Source: an uncultured Psychromonas sp.
Lineage (GTDB): Bacteria; Pseudomonadota; Gammaproteobacteria; Enterobacterales; Psychromonadaceae
NCBI RefSeq assembly: GCF_947489755.1
Contig: NZ_CANLFB010000018.1
Span: 40,525 to 104,524 of the forward strand
Direction of reading: 5' to 3'
Length of the DNA: 64,000 nt
Part shown: positions 1 through 10,263 of the stretch, piece after piece
Layout: each line of letters opens with the position of its first letter
Numbering within the stretch: position 1 is the stretch's first letter
Translations under genes and position numbers: made by a program
The notes under the pieces: model-generated
Seen by the model: only the letters and a program-made list of their open reading frames with translations
Databases searched by the model: none
Told to the model about the DNA's origin: nothing

Positions 1-542
1 AATTCGGGTAACCAACTCTTAACATCTGAAAATAAAGTATCGAGTGATGCAGTTGTTGTGCCTGGTTCAAACTTATCTAACATGGCATCGTATGGCGTTA
101 AATTAAGGGCTTCGCCTCGAATTTGTGCTTCTTCACGCGATAAAGCAACGACCTCTTTCCAGTTTTTTTCAAAACCTACCCAATCGTTTTCTTGTCGTTG
201 AGAACGCCACGCATGTTCGCATTTTGAACCAGCGATAGATTGAGCTTGTACCAGAGCTTCAGGTACGATCGTCGCTTGCTGCCACTGACGTTTCATTTCA
301 CGTAAGCTGGCTTGCTGTTCTGTGCTTAACGACTCTTGTTGTGCGTTGCCAAACCATTCTTCAAGTTGTGGTTGTGTTGATAAACGGTGAACGTGAACGG
401 ACAGTTCTGCCATGGCTTTTGAACGCGCATCGTTACCACCTGATGGCATATTGGCAGCAGCATCCCACCCCAATATTGATTGAGCATGATTAAAGTGATT
501 GATTGTTTGGTAATGAGCGGTAAGTTGGTCGTAGTTTGACAT
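1..542 (-). CDS. Carboxypeptidase Taq-like metallopeptidase (M32 family), N-terminal part, cut by window edge
   Basis: Reverse-strand reading frame open from an ATG at 542 to the window edge, giving about 180 residues. The N-terminus (MSNYDQLTAHYQTI, then ILGWDAAANMP) matches the start of M32 carboxypeptidases, cytosolic zinc enzymes of about 490-500 residues that remove C-terminal amino acids. The W-D-x-x-x-x-M-P segment is typical of the family near residue 30. The HEXXH zinc site lies in the missing part, so catalytic competence cannot be judged. The next gene upstream is on the other strand, so it probably has its own promoter in 543-1121. Confidence 0.85.
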   Translation of the reverse strand, partial: MSNYDQLTAHYQTINHFNHAQSILGWDAAANMPSGGNDARSKAMAELSVHVHRLSTQPQLEEWFGNAQQESLSTEQQASLREMKRQWQQATIVPEALVQAQSIAGSKCEHAWRSQRQENDWVGFEKNWKEVVALSREEAQIRGEALNLTPYDAMLDKFEPGTTTASLDTLFSDVKSWLPE

Positions 543-1121
543 AATCCGGTTACTTCCTATAAGTTTCGTCTTTGAGATTGACAGGTTACTGGCACTAAAA
601 AAGAGAAGGTGCTGATGTCATGAGTTATCGACTACATATTAGCGAGACTCGCGATAAGAAAACAGATAAATCAACACCATTTCGCCACAAAATACAGTAT
701 GACTAACCGTCATCGACTATTTAACCTTACTTCTGTTTAACCAAAACCCAATTATATTTAAATCATAACGTTATTTTTTTACTATAAACTGCCGTTAGGG
801 TTAAACAATTGAAGGTTTAAAAGTCGCTGATTCATGCGTTCGTTACTCTTTGTGGTTTTTGTAACCTTTATCAGTCACGCTTAATACAATTGCTCGTGGA
901 TCCTTTTGACACTTCGCAATGCCAGTTACTCTTTTTAAACGCATTAATTAATTGTATGTTACTTGAGTGAGTCATCTTCAGTTTAAACGCCTCGAAATTG
1001 CCAACTTTGCTTATCGTTAACTGAAGCCAAAGATTGTTTAACACTTAAATAACAGTAAACGTTGCTGTGCCGTCTTTGCAGAGGTTAGAATGCGCGCTTA
1101 ATTCTTCCCTAAAGAGACACA
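543..1121. other. Divergent intergenic region
   Basis: About 580 AT-rich bases between the M32 gene (reverse) and the YdjM-like gene (forward). It should carry both promoters. A 28-codon frame begins at 619 but has a poor ribosome site and no recognisable similarity, so it was not called. I see no repeat or RNA gene here. Confidence 0.4.
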
Positions 1122-1838
1122 ATGGCAAATTTTAACGTTCACCTCAATACAGCCATCATTACCACCGGACTTGGTTCAGCGACTTTATTGTCCGCAGAAC
1201 ATATTGACCTTCAAAGTGCCCTTTGGCTATGGTTTTTAGGCACGATGGGTGGCCTATTACCTGATATTGATTCAGATAACTCCACATCATTAGACATGAT
1301 TTTTAATTTATTTGCCCTCAGTGCCATGCTCATTGTGCTCAGTTTTATTACCACTAATTTATTAATCCAAATTAGCTTTGTTGAAATTATTCTACTGCCT
1401 TTCATAGTTTATTGTTTTATGAGGTACATAGTGAGACCTATCTTTGAGAAAATAACAGTGCATCGCGGCAGCTGTCATTCGTTATTCTTTCTATTGTTTG
1501 CTGCACTATTAACGACACAGGTAACCTGGCAACTTAGTGAGCAAGAAACACTAACATCAGCTACTTTTGCTTGGTTATCAGGTGGATTTATTCTATTTGG
1601 CGGATTGGTACATCTATTATTAGATGAAATATATAGTGTCGATTTAAGTAATATTAGAATTAAACGATCCTTTGGAACGGCATTAAAACTCGCTGACTTT
1701 AATAATAAATTGTTAACCTTGATAACAATAATAGCGATTGCTGGATTAGTTTATATTGCCCCGCCAACCAACGAGGTTATCCTTGCATTAAGTGATTGGT
1801 CTAAGTTTAAATTGTATGCGCTTAACTTTACCGTTTAA
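1122..1838 (+). CDS. YdjM-like inner-membrane metal-dependent hydrolase family protein
   Basis: A 238-residue membrane protein. It has an N-terminal N-x-H, a D-I-D-S-D-N-S stretch near residue 50 and an H-R-G-x-x-H-S segment near residue 115. This pattern of scattered His/Asp between hydrophobic helices is that of the YdjM/DUF457 family, annotated as membrane-bound metal-dependent hydrolases. About five membrane segments are visible. In E. coli ydjM belongs to the LexA regulon, but I see no clear LexA box here. The start ATG follows AAGAGACACA, a modest ribosome site. The gene is monocistronic and ends before a strong terminator. The substrate is unknown. Confidence 0.75.
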   Translation: MANFNVHLNTAIITTGLGSATLLSAEHIDLQSALWLWFLGTMGGLLPDIDSDNSTSLDMIFNLFALSAMLIVLSFITTNLLIQISFVEIILLPFIVYCFMRYIVRPIFEKITVHRGSCHSLFFLLFAALLTTQVTWQLSEQETLTSATFAWLSGGFILFGGLVHLLLDEIYSVDLSNIRIKRSFGTALKLADFNNKLLTLITIIAIAGLVYIAPPTNEVILALSDWSKFKLYALNFTV

Positions 1839-1921
1839 GTATTAAAAAAGTTTATACGATGAAACATCACTTGGATTCAGATCATAAGTGCATAACTTGA
1901 AGCAATAAAACCGTTAGCAAC

Positions 1922-1953
1922 AAAAAAGCGAACCCAACTAGGTTCGCTTTTTT
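1922..1953. terminator. Rho-independent terminator, probably bidirectional
   Basis: Perfect inverted repeat AAAAAAGCGAACC / GGTTCGCTTTTTT with a 6-nt loop. It has A and T tracts on both sides, lies between the convergent YdjM-like gene and the reductase gene, and probably serves both. Confidence 0.85.
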
Positions 1954-2060
1954 AATTATTGACGTGTTTACATAATGTTATAACGACGAATAAAATCTTA
2001 TCAACCTTCAAATCAAAACAGTATTCATCAGTCATCAATAGTAAGTTAGCACGCTAAATT

Positions 2061-3104
2061 TTAGACTAATTCAGTCAGCATCTCATCGCTGTATTCTACT
2101 AGTTGTTCACCGTTTGTTACTTTACTAATGTAATCAGGGTTAGCAATGAGAGGACGCCCAATCGCAATTAAATCAAATTTGTCTGTTTCAATGGCGACTG
2201 TTGCACTGTCATAGTCATAACTACCAACACCCACTAATGTCCCAGTGTAATTAGCACGCAGATATTCAGATGTTGTTTTACCTTCTAGCGAATCAAATGT
2301 TAGGCTGTCATCGAAAATACCACCATGCACATAAGCAAGCTTTCTCTCTGCTAATTGTGGCAATAGATAATCAAATACCGCTTTATCACGCGCATCTTCA
2401 GTCATATTAAAGTACGCGCCCGGTGATAATCTAATTGACGTACGATCATTGCCTACTGCTGCAATCACTGCATCAACAATCTCTAATGCAAAACGCGCCA
2501 TATTTTCAGGTGTTTGACCGTATTGGTCAGTACGTTCATTCGCTGCATAATGTAAGAACTGGTCAATTAAATAGCCATTTGCACCGTGAATTTCTACGCC
2601 ATCAAACCCTGCTTCAATGGCATTTTCTGCCACTTTTGCAAAATCGGCGATTAATGATTTGATATCATCCAAAGTGGCTGGTTTAGGCGTAATGTAAGTT
2701 AATTCGCGCATACGTGGTACAGAGCCTTCAACACCAATAGCTGACGGTGCTAGTACATCGCCATCAAAAAAATGAGGATGTGCAACACGCCCTACATGCC
2801 AAAGTTGTGCAAATATTTTGCCTTTTTTTGCATGAACGGCTTCAGTGACTTTTTTCCAACCTTGTATTTGTTTTTGTGTAAATAACCCTGGCGTATTCGG
2901 ATAACCTTGGGCATCAGGTCTGATTATGGTTGCTTCAGTAATGATTAAACCTGTATCAGCACGGCGTGCATAATAATCTACAGATGCTTGTGTTGGTACT
3001 AGATCTTCATCGCTCATACAGCGAGTTAACGGCGCCATTAATATACGGTTATTAAGGGTAATTGTGTCATTCAATTTAAATGGAGAAAGTAATGCGTTAG
3101 TCAT
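2061..3104 (-). CDS. nemA: Old Yellow Enzyme family NADH:flavin oxidoreductase (N-ethylmaleimide reductase-like)
   Basis: FMN-dependent ene-reductase of 347 residues that reduces activated C=C bonds, and in relatives nitro compounds or nitrate esters, using NAD(P)H. Family signatures are RILMAPLTR near the N-terminus, the active-site H-G-A-N-G-Y-L-I-D-Q-F motif, N-E-R-T-D-Q-Y-G, and the C-terminal I-G-R-P-L-I-A-N-P-D phosphate-binding motif. The ATG at 3104 is preferred because AAGGA lies 8 bases upstream; an in-frame start 10 codons earlier lacks this. No NemR-type repressor gene is adjacent. The assignment as nemA rather than another OYE paralogue is by similarity only. Confidence 0.88.
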   Translation of the reverse strand: MTNALLSPFKLNDTITLNNRILMAPLTRCMSDEDLVPTQASVDYYARRADTGLIITEATIIRPDAQGYPNTPGLFTQKQIQGWKKVTEAVHAKKGKIFAQLWHVGRVAHPHFFDGDVLAPSAIGVEGSVPRMRELTYITPKPATLDDIKSLIADFAKVAENAIEAGFDGVEIHGANGYLIDQFLHYAANERTDQYGQTPENMARFALEIVDAVIAAVGNDRTSIRLSPGAYFNMTEDARDKAVFDYLLPQLAERKLAYVHGGIFDDSLTFDSLEGKTTSEYLRANYTGTLVGVGSYDYDSATVAIETDKFDLIAIGRPLIANPDYISKVTNGEQLVEYSDEMLTELV

Positions 3105-3461
3105 TTTATAAATCCTTGATTGGTAAAAAATCAAATTGCTATATGGCCATTCATTCGGCTTATATTTATGTAACTAAGAATATGCAAGTGAGTCTATATA
3201 ACTGAGTATAGGCAACTTAGTTTATATCTGAGGACTAAAATTTTTAATTCAAGGGTAAGCGTATCGATCGTTCAAGTTAAATTTATAAATTCTAACGCTT
3301 ATGAGATTTATTGAGGTTTTCATCAGTTAAGCCTGACTGAGTTTCATCTTATAAACACAGTCAGAAAAAACACTTATGACTAAAAATAAAAAGGCAAAGT
3401 TTACAGTAACGACTTACCATCAAGCAGCGCCATTAAGTGGCACCATCAAGTTTCATTTCAA
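3105..3461. other. Intergenic region upstream of the OYE gene
   Basis: About 360 bases between two reverse-strand genes. It must hold the OYE promoter and the end of the chemoreceptor transcript. No clear terminator, operator or small gene was seen. Confidence 0.3.
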
Positions 3462-5012
3462 TTATTTAAAGCGCATCACCAGTTCATGTAGATCGTCTGA
3501 CACTTTTTTAAGATAAATAATAGAGCTATTTGAATCCGCAGTAATGGCTACATTGTCATCCGTCAGGGTTGAAATACTCACCACCTGGCGATTAATGTCT
3601 TCGGACACATGAGATTGCTGTTCAACCGCAGCTGCAATTTGAATCGACATATCAGAAATTTGACCAACAGAGGCTACAATGCCGTTGAGCATATCACCAC
3701 TTTCTAACACTCTCTCTAAACCTTTGTCAGCTTCAACGGTGCCCTTTTCTACATTACGTACAGCTTCATTAGTTTTGTCTGTTAATAACTCAACAATGCC
3801 ATAAATTTCACTCGTTGAATCTTGCGTATTTTTTGCTAAATTCCTGACTTCATCGGCAACAACTGCAAAACCTCTGCCGTATTCTCCTGCTCGAGCGGCT
3901 TCGATTGCTGCATTTAAAGCTAATAAGTTTGTTTGCTTAGCAATATTTTCGATCATGTTTGTTGCTGTTGCAATTAGTTTTGCTTGCTCAGAAACATCCA
4001 CAACCGAACGGCTTATTGTTTGTACTGTCCCTCTTAGGTTATCAATTGATTGGCTAGTAACCTTAGATAGTTCCTCACCTTTAGTTGCAAGCTTGAAGGC
4101 TGTTTCAGCATGGTTTGCAGTATCCGTTACACGAGCAGACACTTCTGAAATAGTGGTCGTGATTTCATTCATTGCAGTCGCAACTTGAATTGTTTCAGAT
4201 TGTTGTTGTTCTAAACTTGTTTTGGAGTGTTCGATAAGGACCGATGAGTTATACGTCCCCTTTGAAACCTTTGTCGCGGCATCTTCAATACGGCTAATAA
4301 TAGTTATAAGGTGTGAATACTGACTGATAATAGCGACTTCTAAATTCCCTAACAGCCCTTTACTGTCAGTATAGGACTGTGCAGCTTGCTCATGCGAGAA
4401 ATTACGTCTTAAGAGATGTGATAAATGAGAAAAAGTACGATGATTAGTGACACTCACCCAAACCGCATACAATAAGCTAGAGCAAGTCATTAAGCTAAAT
4501 GAAAGAGTAGTAAAATCCATAGAAAAGCTTACTAATGATAACATCACCATAAGACTTATAAATACATTTGCAGTTGATACAGGTAATACTTTTTTAAGCC
4601 CTTTACCTGCATTGACTCTTGTATAAAGTTTTTCTGCTCGCTCTATATCACGTTGTTGAGGGAATGAACGTACCGATTCATAACCGATAATAACGCCATT
4701 TTCAGTAACCGGTGTTACGTATGCATCAACCCAATAATACTCGCCTTCTTTACAGCGGTTTTTAACAAGCCCCATCCAAGGTTTACCTGCTTTTAAATGA
4801 TCCCACATGACAGAAAATACAGCTGAAGGCATATCTGGATGCCTGACTAAGTTATGAGGCTGACCTATTAATTCTTCACGTGAAAAGCCACTGATCTCTA
4901 CGAAAGCATCATTACAATCAACGATATTACCTTTTGTATCAGTCACTGAAATAAGTTTAGTCTCTGGGGAAAACGTTTTTCTTTTATCGAGGACGGGTAG
5001 GTTTTGTCGCAT
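3462..5012 (-). CDS. PAS-domain methyl-accepting chemotaxis protein (Aer-like)
   Basis: A 516-residue chemoreceptor. The N-terminal PAS domain (about residues 15-120) contains [20 protein letters not shown] and the G-E-Y-Y-W-V-D-A-Y motif, the same pattern as in Aer, which binds FAD and senses redox or oxygen. A hydrophobic hairpin at about residues 150-195 anchors it without a periplasmic domain. The cytoplasmic signalling hairpin carries [18 protein letters not shown]. No C-terminal pentapeptide for CheR is visible. ATG at 5012 has AAAGG nine bases upstream and is preferred to an upstream in-frame TTG. FAD binding is inferred from similarity. Confidence 0.9.
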   Translation of the reverse strand: MRQNLPVLDKRKTFSPETKLISVTDTKGNIVDCNDAFVEISGFSREELIGQPHNLVRHPDMPSAVFSVMWDHLKAGKPWMGLVKNRCKEGEYYWVDAYVTPVTENGVIIGYESVRSFPQQRDIERAEKLYTRVNAGKGLKKVLPVSTANVFISLMVMLSLVSFSMDFTTLSFSLMTCSSLLYAVWVSVTNHRTFSHLSHLLRRNFSHEQAAQSYTDSKGLLGNLEVAIISQYSHLITIISRIEDAATKVSKGTYNSSVLIEHSKTSLEQQQSETIQVATAMNEITTTISEVSARVTDTANHAETAFKLATKGEELSKVTSQSIDNLRGTVQTISRSVVDVSEQAKLIATATNMIENIAKQTNLLALNAAIEAARAGEYGRGFAVVADEVRNLAKNTQDSTSEIYGIVELLTDKTNEAVRNVEKGTVEADKGLERVLESGDMLNGIVASVGQISDMSIQIAAAVEQQSHVSEDINRQVVSISTLTDDNVAITADSNSSIIYLKKVSDDLHELVMRFK

Positions 5013-5546
5013 TAAAATCAACCTTTAAATTAAGTAAAAATATAAAATATTTAATAAATAAATATTAACGTTCATAACCAATAAACCACAAAGGTATCTA
5101 CACTGATTAGTGAAAAACGTAACGTATTTAATGTGTAATGTAATGACTTAAAGAAAAATAAATTAGATATATCTAAATGAGTAGTTAGAAATAAATTTTA
5201 CAATAATTATTCCTATAAAACACGTTAAATTATTGTTAATTAAAATTTTATTTGATAAATATTTCTTGCGAGCTTGTCTTTGGATAATTTATCAGCGTAA
5301 TAAGAGAGATGTTTGGAAGAAGTTTAATTAAATGATGACGTTACAATTAAAAATGTTTTTACATAATGTCCATTATTTTTTATTAGCTTTTAAATAAGGA
5401 TATATTATTGATGTATATGTAAATTATAAAAATAAGTAACGTGATAAAGTCGATCAATAAATTCACTTATCATTTACGTTTATTATCCACTATTGAGGGA
5501 GTTACTCGCTTAATAGTGAATTTATTAAATTAATGATTAAAACAGA
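5013..5546. other. AT-rich intergenic region
   Basis: More than 500 bases, extremely AT-rich, between the glutaminase stop and the chemoreceptor start, both on the reverse strand. It presumably includes the chemoreceptor promoter. No gene, repeat or strong hairpin was recognised. Confidence 0.3.
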
Positions 5547-6473
5547 TTAGAAAATAGAACATTCTGTTTTAGACGTTAGTGCTTCAAGGACTTTCATTCC
5601 TTTATAAGAATTTCCTTTAGCATTTAACTTTGGACTCCAGACAGCAATACAGAACTTCCCTGGATGGATAGCAACGATACCACCGCCAACACCACTTTTA
5701 CCAGGCAACCCGACTTTAAAGGCAAAATCCCCCGCTTCATCATAAAATCCGCACATCAACATAACTGAGTTAATACGTTTGGCTCGTGTTGAACTAATAA
5801 CCCTTTGATTTGTTATTGGGTTAACGCCAGCTGACGCAAGAAACATAAACGATTGGGTTAATTCTTTACAGGTCATTTCAATTGAACAAAGATAGAAGTA
5901 TAAATCTAATACAACATCTACATCATTATGAATATTTCCAAAATCTTTCATTAAATTAACCAAAGCAGAATTTCTATAGCCACATTTTTTCTCTGATTCA
6001 GCAACTTGTGTAGAGTAATTGATGCTATCAATACCTGATGATTCTCGAATAAATGCCAACAAATCTTGTTTTGGGTTCTCCAAACAGGTGACTAAAATAT
6101 CGCAAATGACAATCGCACCTGCATTAATAAACGGATTGCGAGGTATTCCTTTTTCATACTCCAATTGCACTAAAGAATTGAAAGCTGAGCCTGATGGTTC
6201 AACACCAACGCGATCCCATAACTCTCCTCCCATGATTTTCAACGCCAGCGTTAATGACAATACTTTAGCCACACTCTGAATCGAGAAGGGTTCGTTTGAG
6301 TCACCAAAAGCATAATGTTGATTATCAAGAGTACTTAAATGAATCCCTAATTTAGCAGGGTTAACTTTGCCTAACTCAGGTATGTAGGTAGCTATCTTTC
6401 CGATATTGTCAGCCTCTGTAAATTCAGCAGTAATTTCTAACAATATCTTTTGATAATCAATGGTATTTATCAT
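5547..6473 (-). CDS. glsA: Glutaminase
   Basis: Cytosolic glutaminase (EC 3.5.1.2) of 308 residues, hydrolysing L-glutamine to glutamate and ammonia. It belongs to the serine-dependent beta-lactamase-like fold. The catalytic S-x-x-K motif is in FSIQSVAK near residue 85. R-N-P-F-I-N-A-G-A-I, C-G-Y-R-N-S-A and the G-K-S-G-V-G-G-G loop are the expected conserved blocks. Length is normal for the family. GGAA lies before the ATG. It stands alone, divergent from the diguanylate cyclase gene. In enteric bacteria such glutaminases can contribute to acid resistance; nothing here shows that role. Confidence 0.93.
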   Translation of the reverse strand: MINTIDYQKILLEITAEFTEADNIGKIATYIPELGKVNPAKLGIHLSTLDNQHYAFGDSNEPFSIQSVAKVLSLTLALKIMGGELWDRVGVEPSGSAFNSLVQLEYEKGIPRNPFINAGAIVICDILVTCLENPKQDLLAFIRESSGIDSINYSTQVAESEKKCGYRNSALVNLMKDFGNIHNDVDVVLDLYFYLCSIEMTCKELTQSFMFLASAGVNPITNQRVISSTRAKRINSVMLMCGFYDEAGDFAFKVGLPGKSGVGGGIVAIHPGKFCIAVWSPKLNAKGNSYKGMKVLEALTSKTECSIF

Positions 6474-6925
6474 TTATTATAGATTCCTAAATAGACAGTA
6501 TTATTTTTAAAAAGACAGGTCAAAACATCATATAGTACGTTGACATAATGAAGGCATAAACAATTAAACACGTTATAAAAATGATGTAAACATGTGATTA
6601 GTACCTTATAACTTAATAGTATGACAAGGTAGGTAATGGGCGCGTTAAAGTTGTTAGAAAGCTAATCACAGTCACATAAAAAAATGTCTAAATTGACTTA
6701 TACTAATCATACAACATTTACTTTGTAACCTTAAAATACACAATAAAAATTTTGTTGTAACGAGGCTATTGTGATTAAAAGCAACACGACAGCCATTCAC
6801 TTAACATTCATAGTTTTTTTATTAACCATTGATTTAAAAGCTAAAATACTTGAATTCGTTTACCAACTTTGCATCTTAAAGTATCATAGTAAACTAATTA
6901 ATTCATTTCACTTATAAGGTACTTC
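6474..6925. other. Divergent intergenic region with a shared 17-mer
   Basis: About 450 bases between glsA (reverse) and the cyclase (forward). At 6717-6733 it contains TTTACTTTGTAACCTTA, followed by TGTAACGA at 6756-6763. The same pair of words recurs at 11954-11994. The function is unknown. Confidence 0.4.
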
Positions 6926-7747
6926 ATGATCGTATTAAACCAACAAGGTGAATTGATTGAGTTAGATACAGGGTTTCGTTTTTCAGATGCCTTGTTCTCG
7001 CTGTTAAACTTTGTTAAAAACCCCAGCCCTGATGATGCTTTACGTTGCACAAACGAACTACAAGTCGAACTCTTTTATCGTGACATCATGAATTATGCAT
7101 TTGTTGATTCTCATAATCAGCACCTTGCTGATGGACGTTTCGATTTAGCGGCGAAAAATCTAAATGCAATTAACAACTTATCATTGGATCATTTAACTGG
7201 ATTAAAAAATAAAGAGTTTTTAGAGCGTAAGTTGTTAAGTTTAGAAAATGAGGTCTACCATGGAAAACTCGACGATTTCTCTATGATCATGTGCGACTTA
7301 GATCGTTTTAAAACCATTAATGATGAATTTGGTCATTCAGTGGGAGATGATACGTTATCACTTTTTGGTGCCCTATTAAGCGAAACATTACGACCATCCG
7401 ATTTTGGTTATCGATATGGCGGTGAAGAGTTTTTGATTTTACTGCCTAACACTAATTTAGAAAATGCGGTATTAGTAGCAGAAAGGCTGCGTTCTGTAAT
7501 TAACGAACGTTTACAAATAGGAAACTACGGCCTTAACCAAGTTACCGCTTATGACCTAGAAAAATCAAAGATGTTATCTGAAGATACAAATATTAATGAT
7601 GCTTTTTTCTTGGCGAGAGATGTAACTTGTAGTTTTGGTGTCGCTAATTATCTAGAACATGATCAATCAGCAGAAGCCCTTTTTGATGCTGCAGATGCTA
7701 ATTTATATATCGCTAAACAAAATGGTCGAAACAGAGTCTCAGCGTAA
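6926..7747 (+). CDS. Diguanylate cyclase (GGDEF domain)
   Basis: A 273-residue soluble protein that should make c-di-GMP from two GTP. Residues 1-85 form an unassigned N-terminal region. The GGDEF domain follows, with D-H-L-T-G-L-K-N, D-L-D-R-F-K-x-I-N-D-x-F-G-H and an intact GGEEF active site near residue 165. An RxxD product-inhibition site (RPSD) lies exactly five residues before GGEEF, so feedback inhibition is likely. An insertion of about 30 residues sits before the V-T-C-S-F-G-V-A strand. No membrane segment is visible. It is one of two c-di-GMP enzymes in the window, alongside a c-di-GMP riboswitch at 19.6 kb. Confidence 0.9.
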   Translation: MIVLNQQGELIELDTGFRFSDALFSLLNFVKNPSPDDALRCTNELQVELFYRDIMNYAFVDSHNQHLADGRFDLAAKNLNAINNLSLDHLTGLKNKEFLERKLLSLENEVYHGKLDDFSMIMCDLDRFKTINDEFGHSVGDDTLSLFGALLSETLRPSDFGYRYGGEEFLILLPNTNLENAVLVAERLRSVINERLQIGNYGLNQVTAYDLEKSKMLSEDTNINDAFFLARDVTCSFGVANYLEHDQSAEALFDAADANLYIAKQNGRNRVSA

Positions 7748-8306
7748 CTAATTTATATGACTTCCCCTCTCCAATGTCGCCGAATAAATTCACTAATAGC
7801 ATGATACTGATTACCTCCTACTTGCTATCTCGTTGCTATAACTCATTGCTACTGGTCATAATAATTAAACATAATTTATCTTATTTGAGTTTAAGTAAGC
7901 TTAGTCTTGGATAAGCAAAGCGAATCAGCGTTGTTATTTCTGTAGTCTATCCCTCTCTATGTACACCACCACCGTACACGACGTTTCTAATAACTTGTTA
8001 TTGATAGAAGAATTACTTTGAATACCACAGAACTTACTGCATAAACGATTAAAAAATATGACTGATTGATTTGAAGTTGAATTACACTTCGATTGACTGA
8101 AATAGGTCATTTTACTTATAAACCTGATAGAGCATGAATGTTTAGGGCATCAATGATGTCTTTTGAAAACAATATTAGTTTAAAATTCAGTGCTCTATAG
8201 AGTCGATTACGCCTTAGCCAAACAGATCACGATTTAATTAACTCAAGGTAGTATAAATAAGCTAAAATACACGGCTATTATTTTTAGCTTTGAGCCTTTT
8301 ATATTA
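7748..8306. other. Intergenic region with a degenerate inverted-repeat element
   Basis: About 560 bases. It contains a decayed copy of the ~200 bp element (7900-8107) and, near 8250-8300, the probable promoter of the helicase gene. No ORF with a credible ribosome site was seen. Confidence 0.4.
7900..8107 (+). repeat. Degenerate copy of a ~200 bp MITE-like element
   Basis: The left end GGATAAGCAAAGCGA matches GGATAAGTAAAGCGA of the copy at 17780. The middle AATAACTTGTTATTGAT and the right part ending GAAATAGGT align loosely with the copies at 16955 and 33403. The terminal repeats are eroded. Confidence 0.45.
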
Positions 8307-9629
8307 ATGACCTCTGATACAACAAATATGACAATTGACGCGACTGCTGCCAACTTTACTGAACTTGGCCTCATTTCACCTTTATTATCTCGATTAACTG
8401 AACTTGAATACCTTCAAGCTACACCCATTCAAGCACAAGCTATTCCCAATATATTAGCCGGTCGTGATTTAATTGCAGGGGCGAATACTGGCTCAGGTAA
8501 AACGGCGGCATTTGCGTTGCCTATTTTACAACAACTTTCTTTATATTCTGCTACGAACAAGAAGTTTGCGAATAAAGCGGGTGAAGGTAATTATGTTTCT
8601 AGTTTAATTTTAGTGCCAACACGTGAGCTTGCAAAACAAGTCGCTGATAGCATTAAATCATATGCAGTACATTTTAATGGGGCAATCAAAACAGTTGCCG
8701 TGTTTGGTGGTGTATCAGCAAATACTCAAATGCTCGCATTACGTGGCGGCACTGATATTTTAGTCGCTACTCCGGGCCGATTACTTGATTTAATTTCGAG
8801 TAATGCTATTAAACTCGATAAAGTAAAAACCTTAGTACTAGATGAAGCTGATCGTATGTTAAGCCTTGGCTTTACTGAAGAACTATCTTCACTTCTTGCT
8901 TTATTACCCGCTAAAAAACAAACCTTATTGTTTTCAGCGACCTTCCCTGAGCAAGTAAAAACGTTAACCGAAGCATTACTTAACGATCCGATAGAAATTC
9001 AATTGCAAAGTGCTGATTCAAGTACGTTAGTACAGCGTGCTTTCACGGTTAATAAAGGTCAAAAAACAGCCCTTCTGGCGCATTTGATTAAATTACATCA
9101 ATGGCAGCAAGCCTTGATTTTTGTCAACGCGAAAAACAGTTGTAATCACTTAGCTGATAAACTAGCTAAACGAGGAATAACCGCTGAAGTATTTCATGGA
9201 GATAAAGGCCAAGGTGCACGTACTCGTGTACTCGATGCTTTTAAAGCTGGTGAGATTCAAGTACTGATCGCGACTGATATCGCAGCGCGTGGATTAGATA
9301 TCGATAAACTACCCGTTGTTATTAACTTTGACTTACCAAGAAGTCCGTCAGATTATATGCATCGTATTGGCCGAAGTGGTCGTGCTGGTGAAGTTGGTTT
9401 AGCAATATCTATCATCGACCATGAAGACTACCATCATTTCAATGTGATTGAGAAAAAGAACAAACTACGCCTTGAAAGAGAGCAAGTACCTGGTTTTGAA
9501 ACCGTCGAATTTGTAAAAGATGTCTTTGCTGCTGCCGATAAGCCGATGGCTAAGCCTGAAGGTACAGGTAAGAAAAAGAAGAAAAAACAACCACAAATTA
9601 ATGCTGACATTTGGTTAGGGAATGCTTAG
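8307..9629 (+). CDS. DEAD-box ATP-dependent RNA helicase (RhlE-like)
   Basis: A 440-residue RNA helicase of the ribosome-assembly/RNA-decay type. The Q motif (ATPIQAQAIP), Walker A AxTGSGKT, PTRELAKQ, the DEAD box near residue 179, SAT in LLFSATFPEQ, and the C-terminal motifs ARGLDIDKLPVVINFDLP and HRIGRSGRAG are all present. The tail is short and basic (GKKKKKKQPQ), as in RhlE-type proteins and probably for RNA contact. No clear Shine-Dalgarno sequence precedes the ATG at 8307. Loss of such helicases often causes cold sensitivity, which would suit a cold marine host, but that is inference. Distinguishing RhlE from SrmB-like paralogues needs alignment. Confidence 0.9.
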   Translation: MTSDTTNMTIDATAANFTELGLISPLLSRLTELEYLQATPIQAQAIPNILAGRDLIAGANTGSGKTAAFALPILQQLSLYSATNKKFANKAGEGNYVSSLILVPTRELAKQVADSIKSYAVHFNGAIKTVAVFGGVSANTQMLALRGGTDILVATPGRLLDLISSNAIKLDKVKTLVLDEADRMLSLGFTEELSSLLALLPAKKQTLLFSATFPEQVKTLTEALLNDPIEIQLQSADSSTLVQRAFTVNKGQKTALLAHLIKLHQWQQALIFVNAKNSCNHLADKLAKRGITAEVFHGDKGQGARTRVLDAFKAGEIQVLIATDIAARGLDIDKLPVVINFDLPRSPSDYMHRIGRSGRAGEVGLAISIIDHEDYHHFNVIEKKNKLRLEREQVPGFETVEFVKDVFAAADKPMAKPEGTGKKKKKKQPQINADIWLGNA

Positions 9630-9684
9630 TTAAGAAATATTTAGTTAGGAAATAGTGACTTAAATACTGACTTAAACATGAATT

Positions 9685-9734
9685 AATAACGAACAAGTTG
9701 GGCCTATGTTAAGGTTAAAAACTTGTTCGTTATT
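9685..9734. repeat. 14-bp perfect inverted repeat with 22-nt loop
   Basis: AATAACGAACAAGT at 9685-9698 and its exact complement at 9721-9734. It lies just after the helicase gene, between it and the convergent yqfB. It is not followed by a T tract, so it is a weak terminator candidate. It could be a processing hairpin or a protein site. Confidence 0.6.
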
Positions 9735-9790
9735 AAGTGTATAGAGACTTCTAGCTTCTCAATCAATTTATCAATTCTGAATTTTATCTC

Positions 9791-10108
9791 TTAATCTTTT
9801 AATAACTCGTAATAAATAACATACAACTCTTTAATGCCTGGATAGATTTCCTGTATTACCTGTTTAAGTGCTAATAAACTCATATTCTCTTGTTTTGCAT
9901 GCATTTCTGATAAGTCGCTAAATAAAATAGGTTGCACAGACTTTATTTTTAATGAACAAAACCAGCGATTTTCCTCATAGGTTGAGACCTGAACAATGCT
10001 CTCAGGCAGATAATTTTTTTCCGTTTCATCTCTTATGGTTAATATTTTTTTAGCAGATAAAATATCAGCTTCAAATCGTTCAAAAAACGTCATCGTTGTA
10101 TGATTCAA
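9791..10108 (-). CDS. yqfB: N4-acetylcytidine amidohydrolase, ASCH domain (YqfB family)
   Basis: A 105-residue ASCH-fold protein. The E. coli family member hydrolyses N4-acetylcytidine to cytidine and acetate. The alignment with E. coli YqfB keeps the same numbering: T-F-F-x-R-F at 7-12, K21 and T24 in KKILTIRDE, and E74 in KQENMS. These three are the catalytic Lys, Thr and Glu described for YqfB. Length is normal. It probably acts in the cytosol in nucleoside salvage from degraded RNA. It stands alone, convergent with the helicase gene. The function is inferred from family and residue conservation. Confidence 0.9.
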   Translation of the reverse strand: MNHTTMTFFERFEADILSAKKILTIRDETEKNYLPESIVQVSTYEENRWFCSLKIKSVQPILFSDLSEMHAKQENMSLLALKQVIQEIYPGIKELYVIYYELLKD

Positions 10109-10263
10109 AATAGCTTCCTATTGTTTTACATCTTGTTTTATATCCTAATTTAGCCCCCTGATTAAACATCCACGACGGACTATGGGCAACCCCAGGCAAT
10201 GAGTAACGCGTATAATACCGTTTTAAAATCGTAATATACGCATTACTCATTAAGCAGTAAAAA

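Noticed and set aside
619..705. 28-codon ORF upstream of the YdjM-like gene
   Set aside because: It has a poor ribosome site, no similarity and no terminator support.
1980..1995. Zur box upstream of the OYE gene (ATGTTATAAC)
   Set aside because: Only the core half matches, the other arm has no symmetry, and it lies downstream of the gene.
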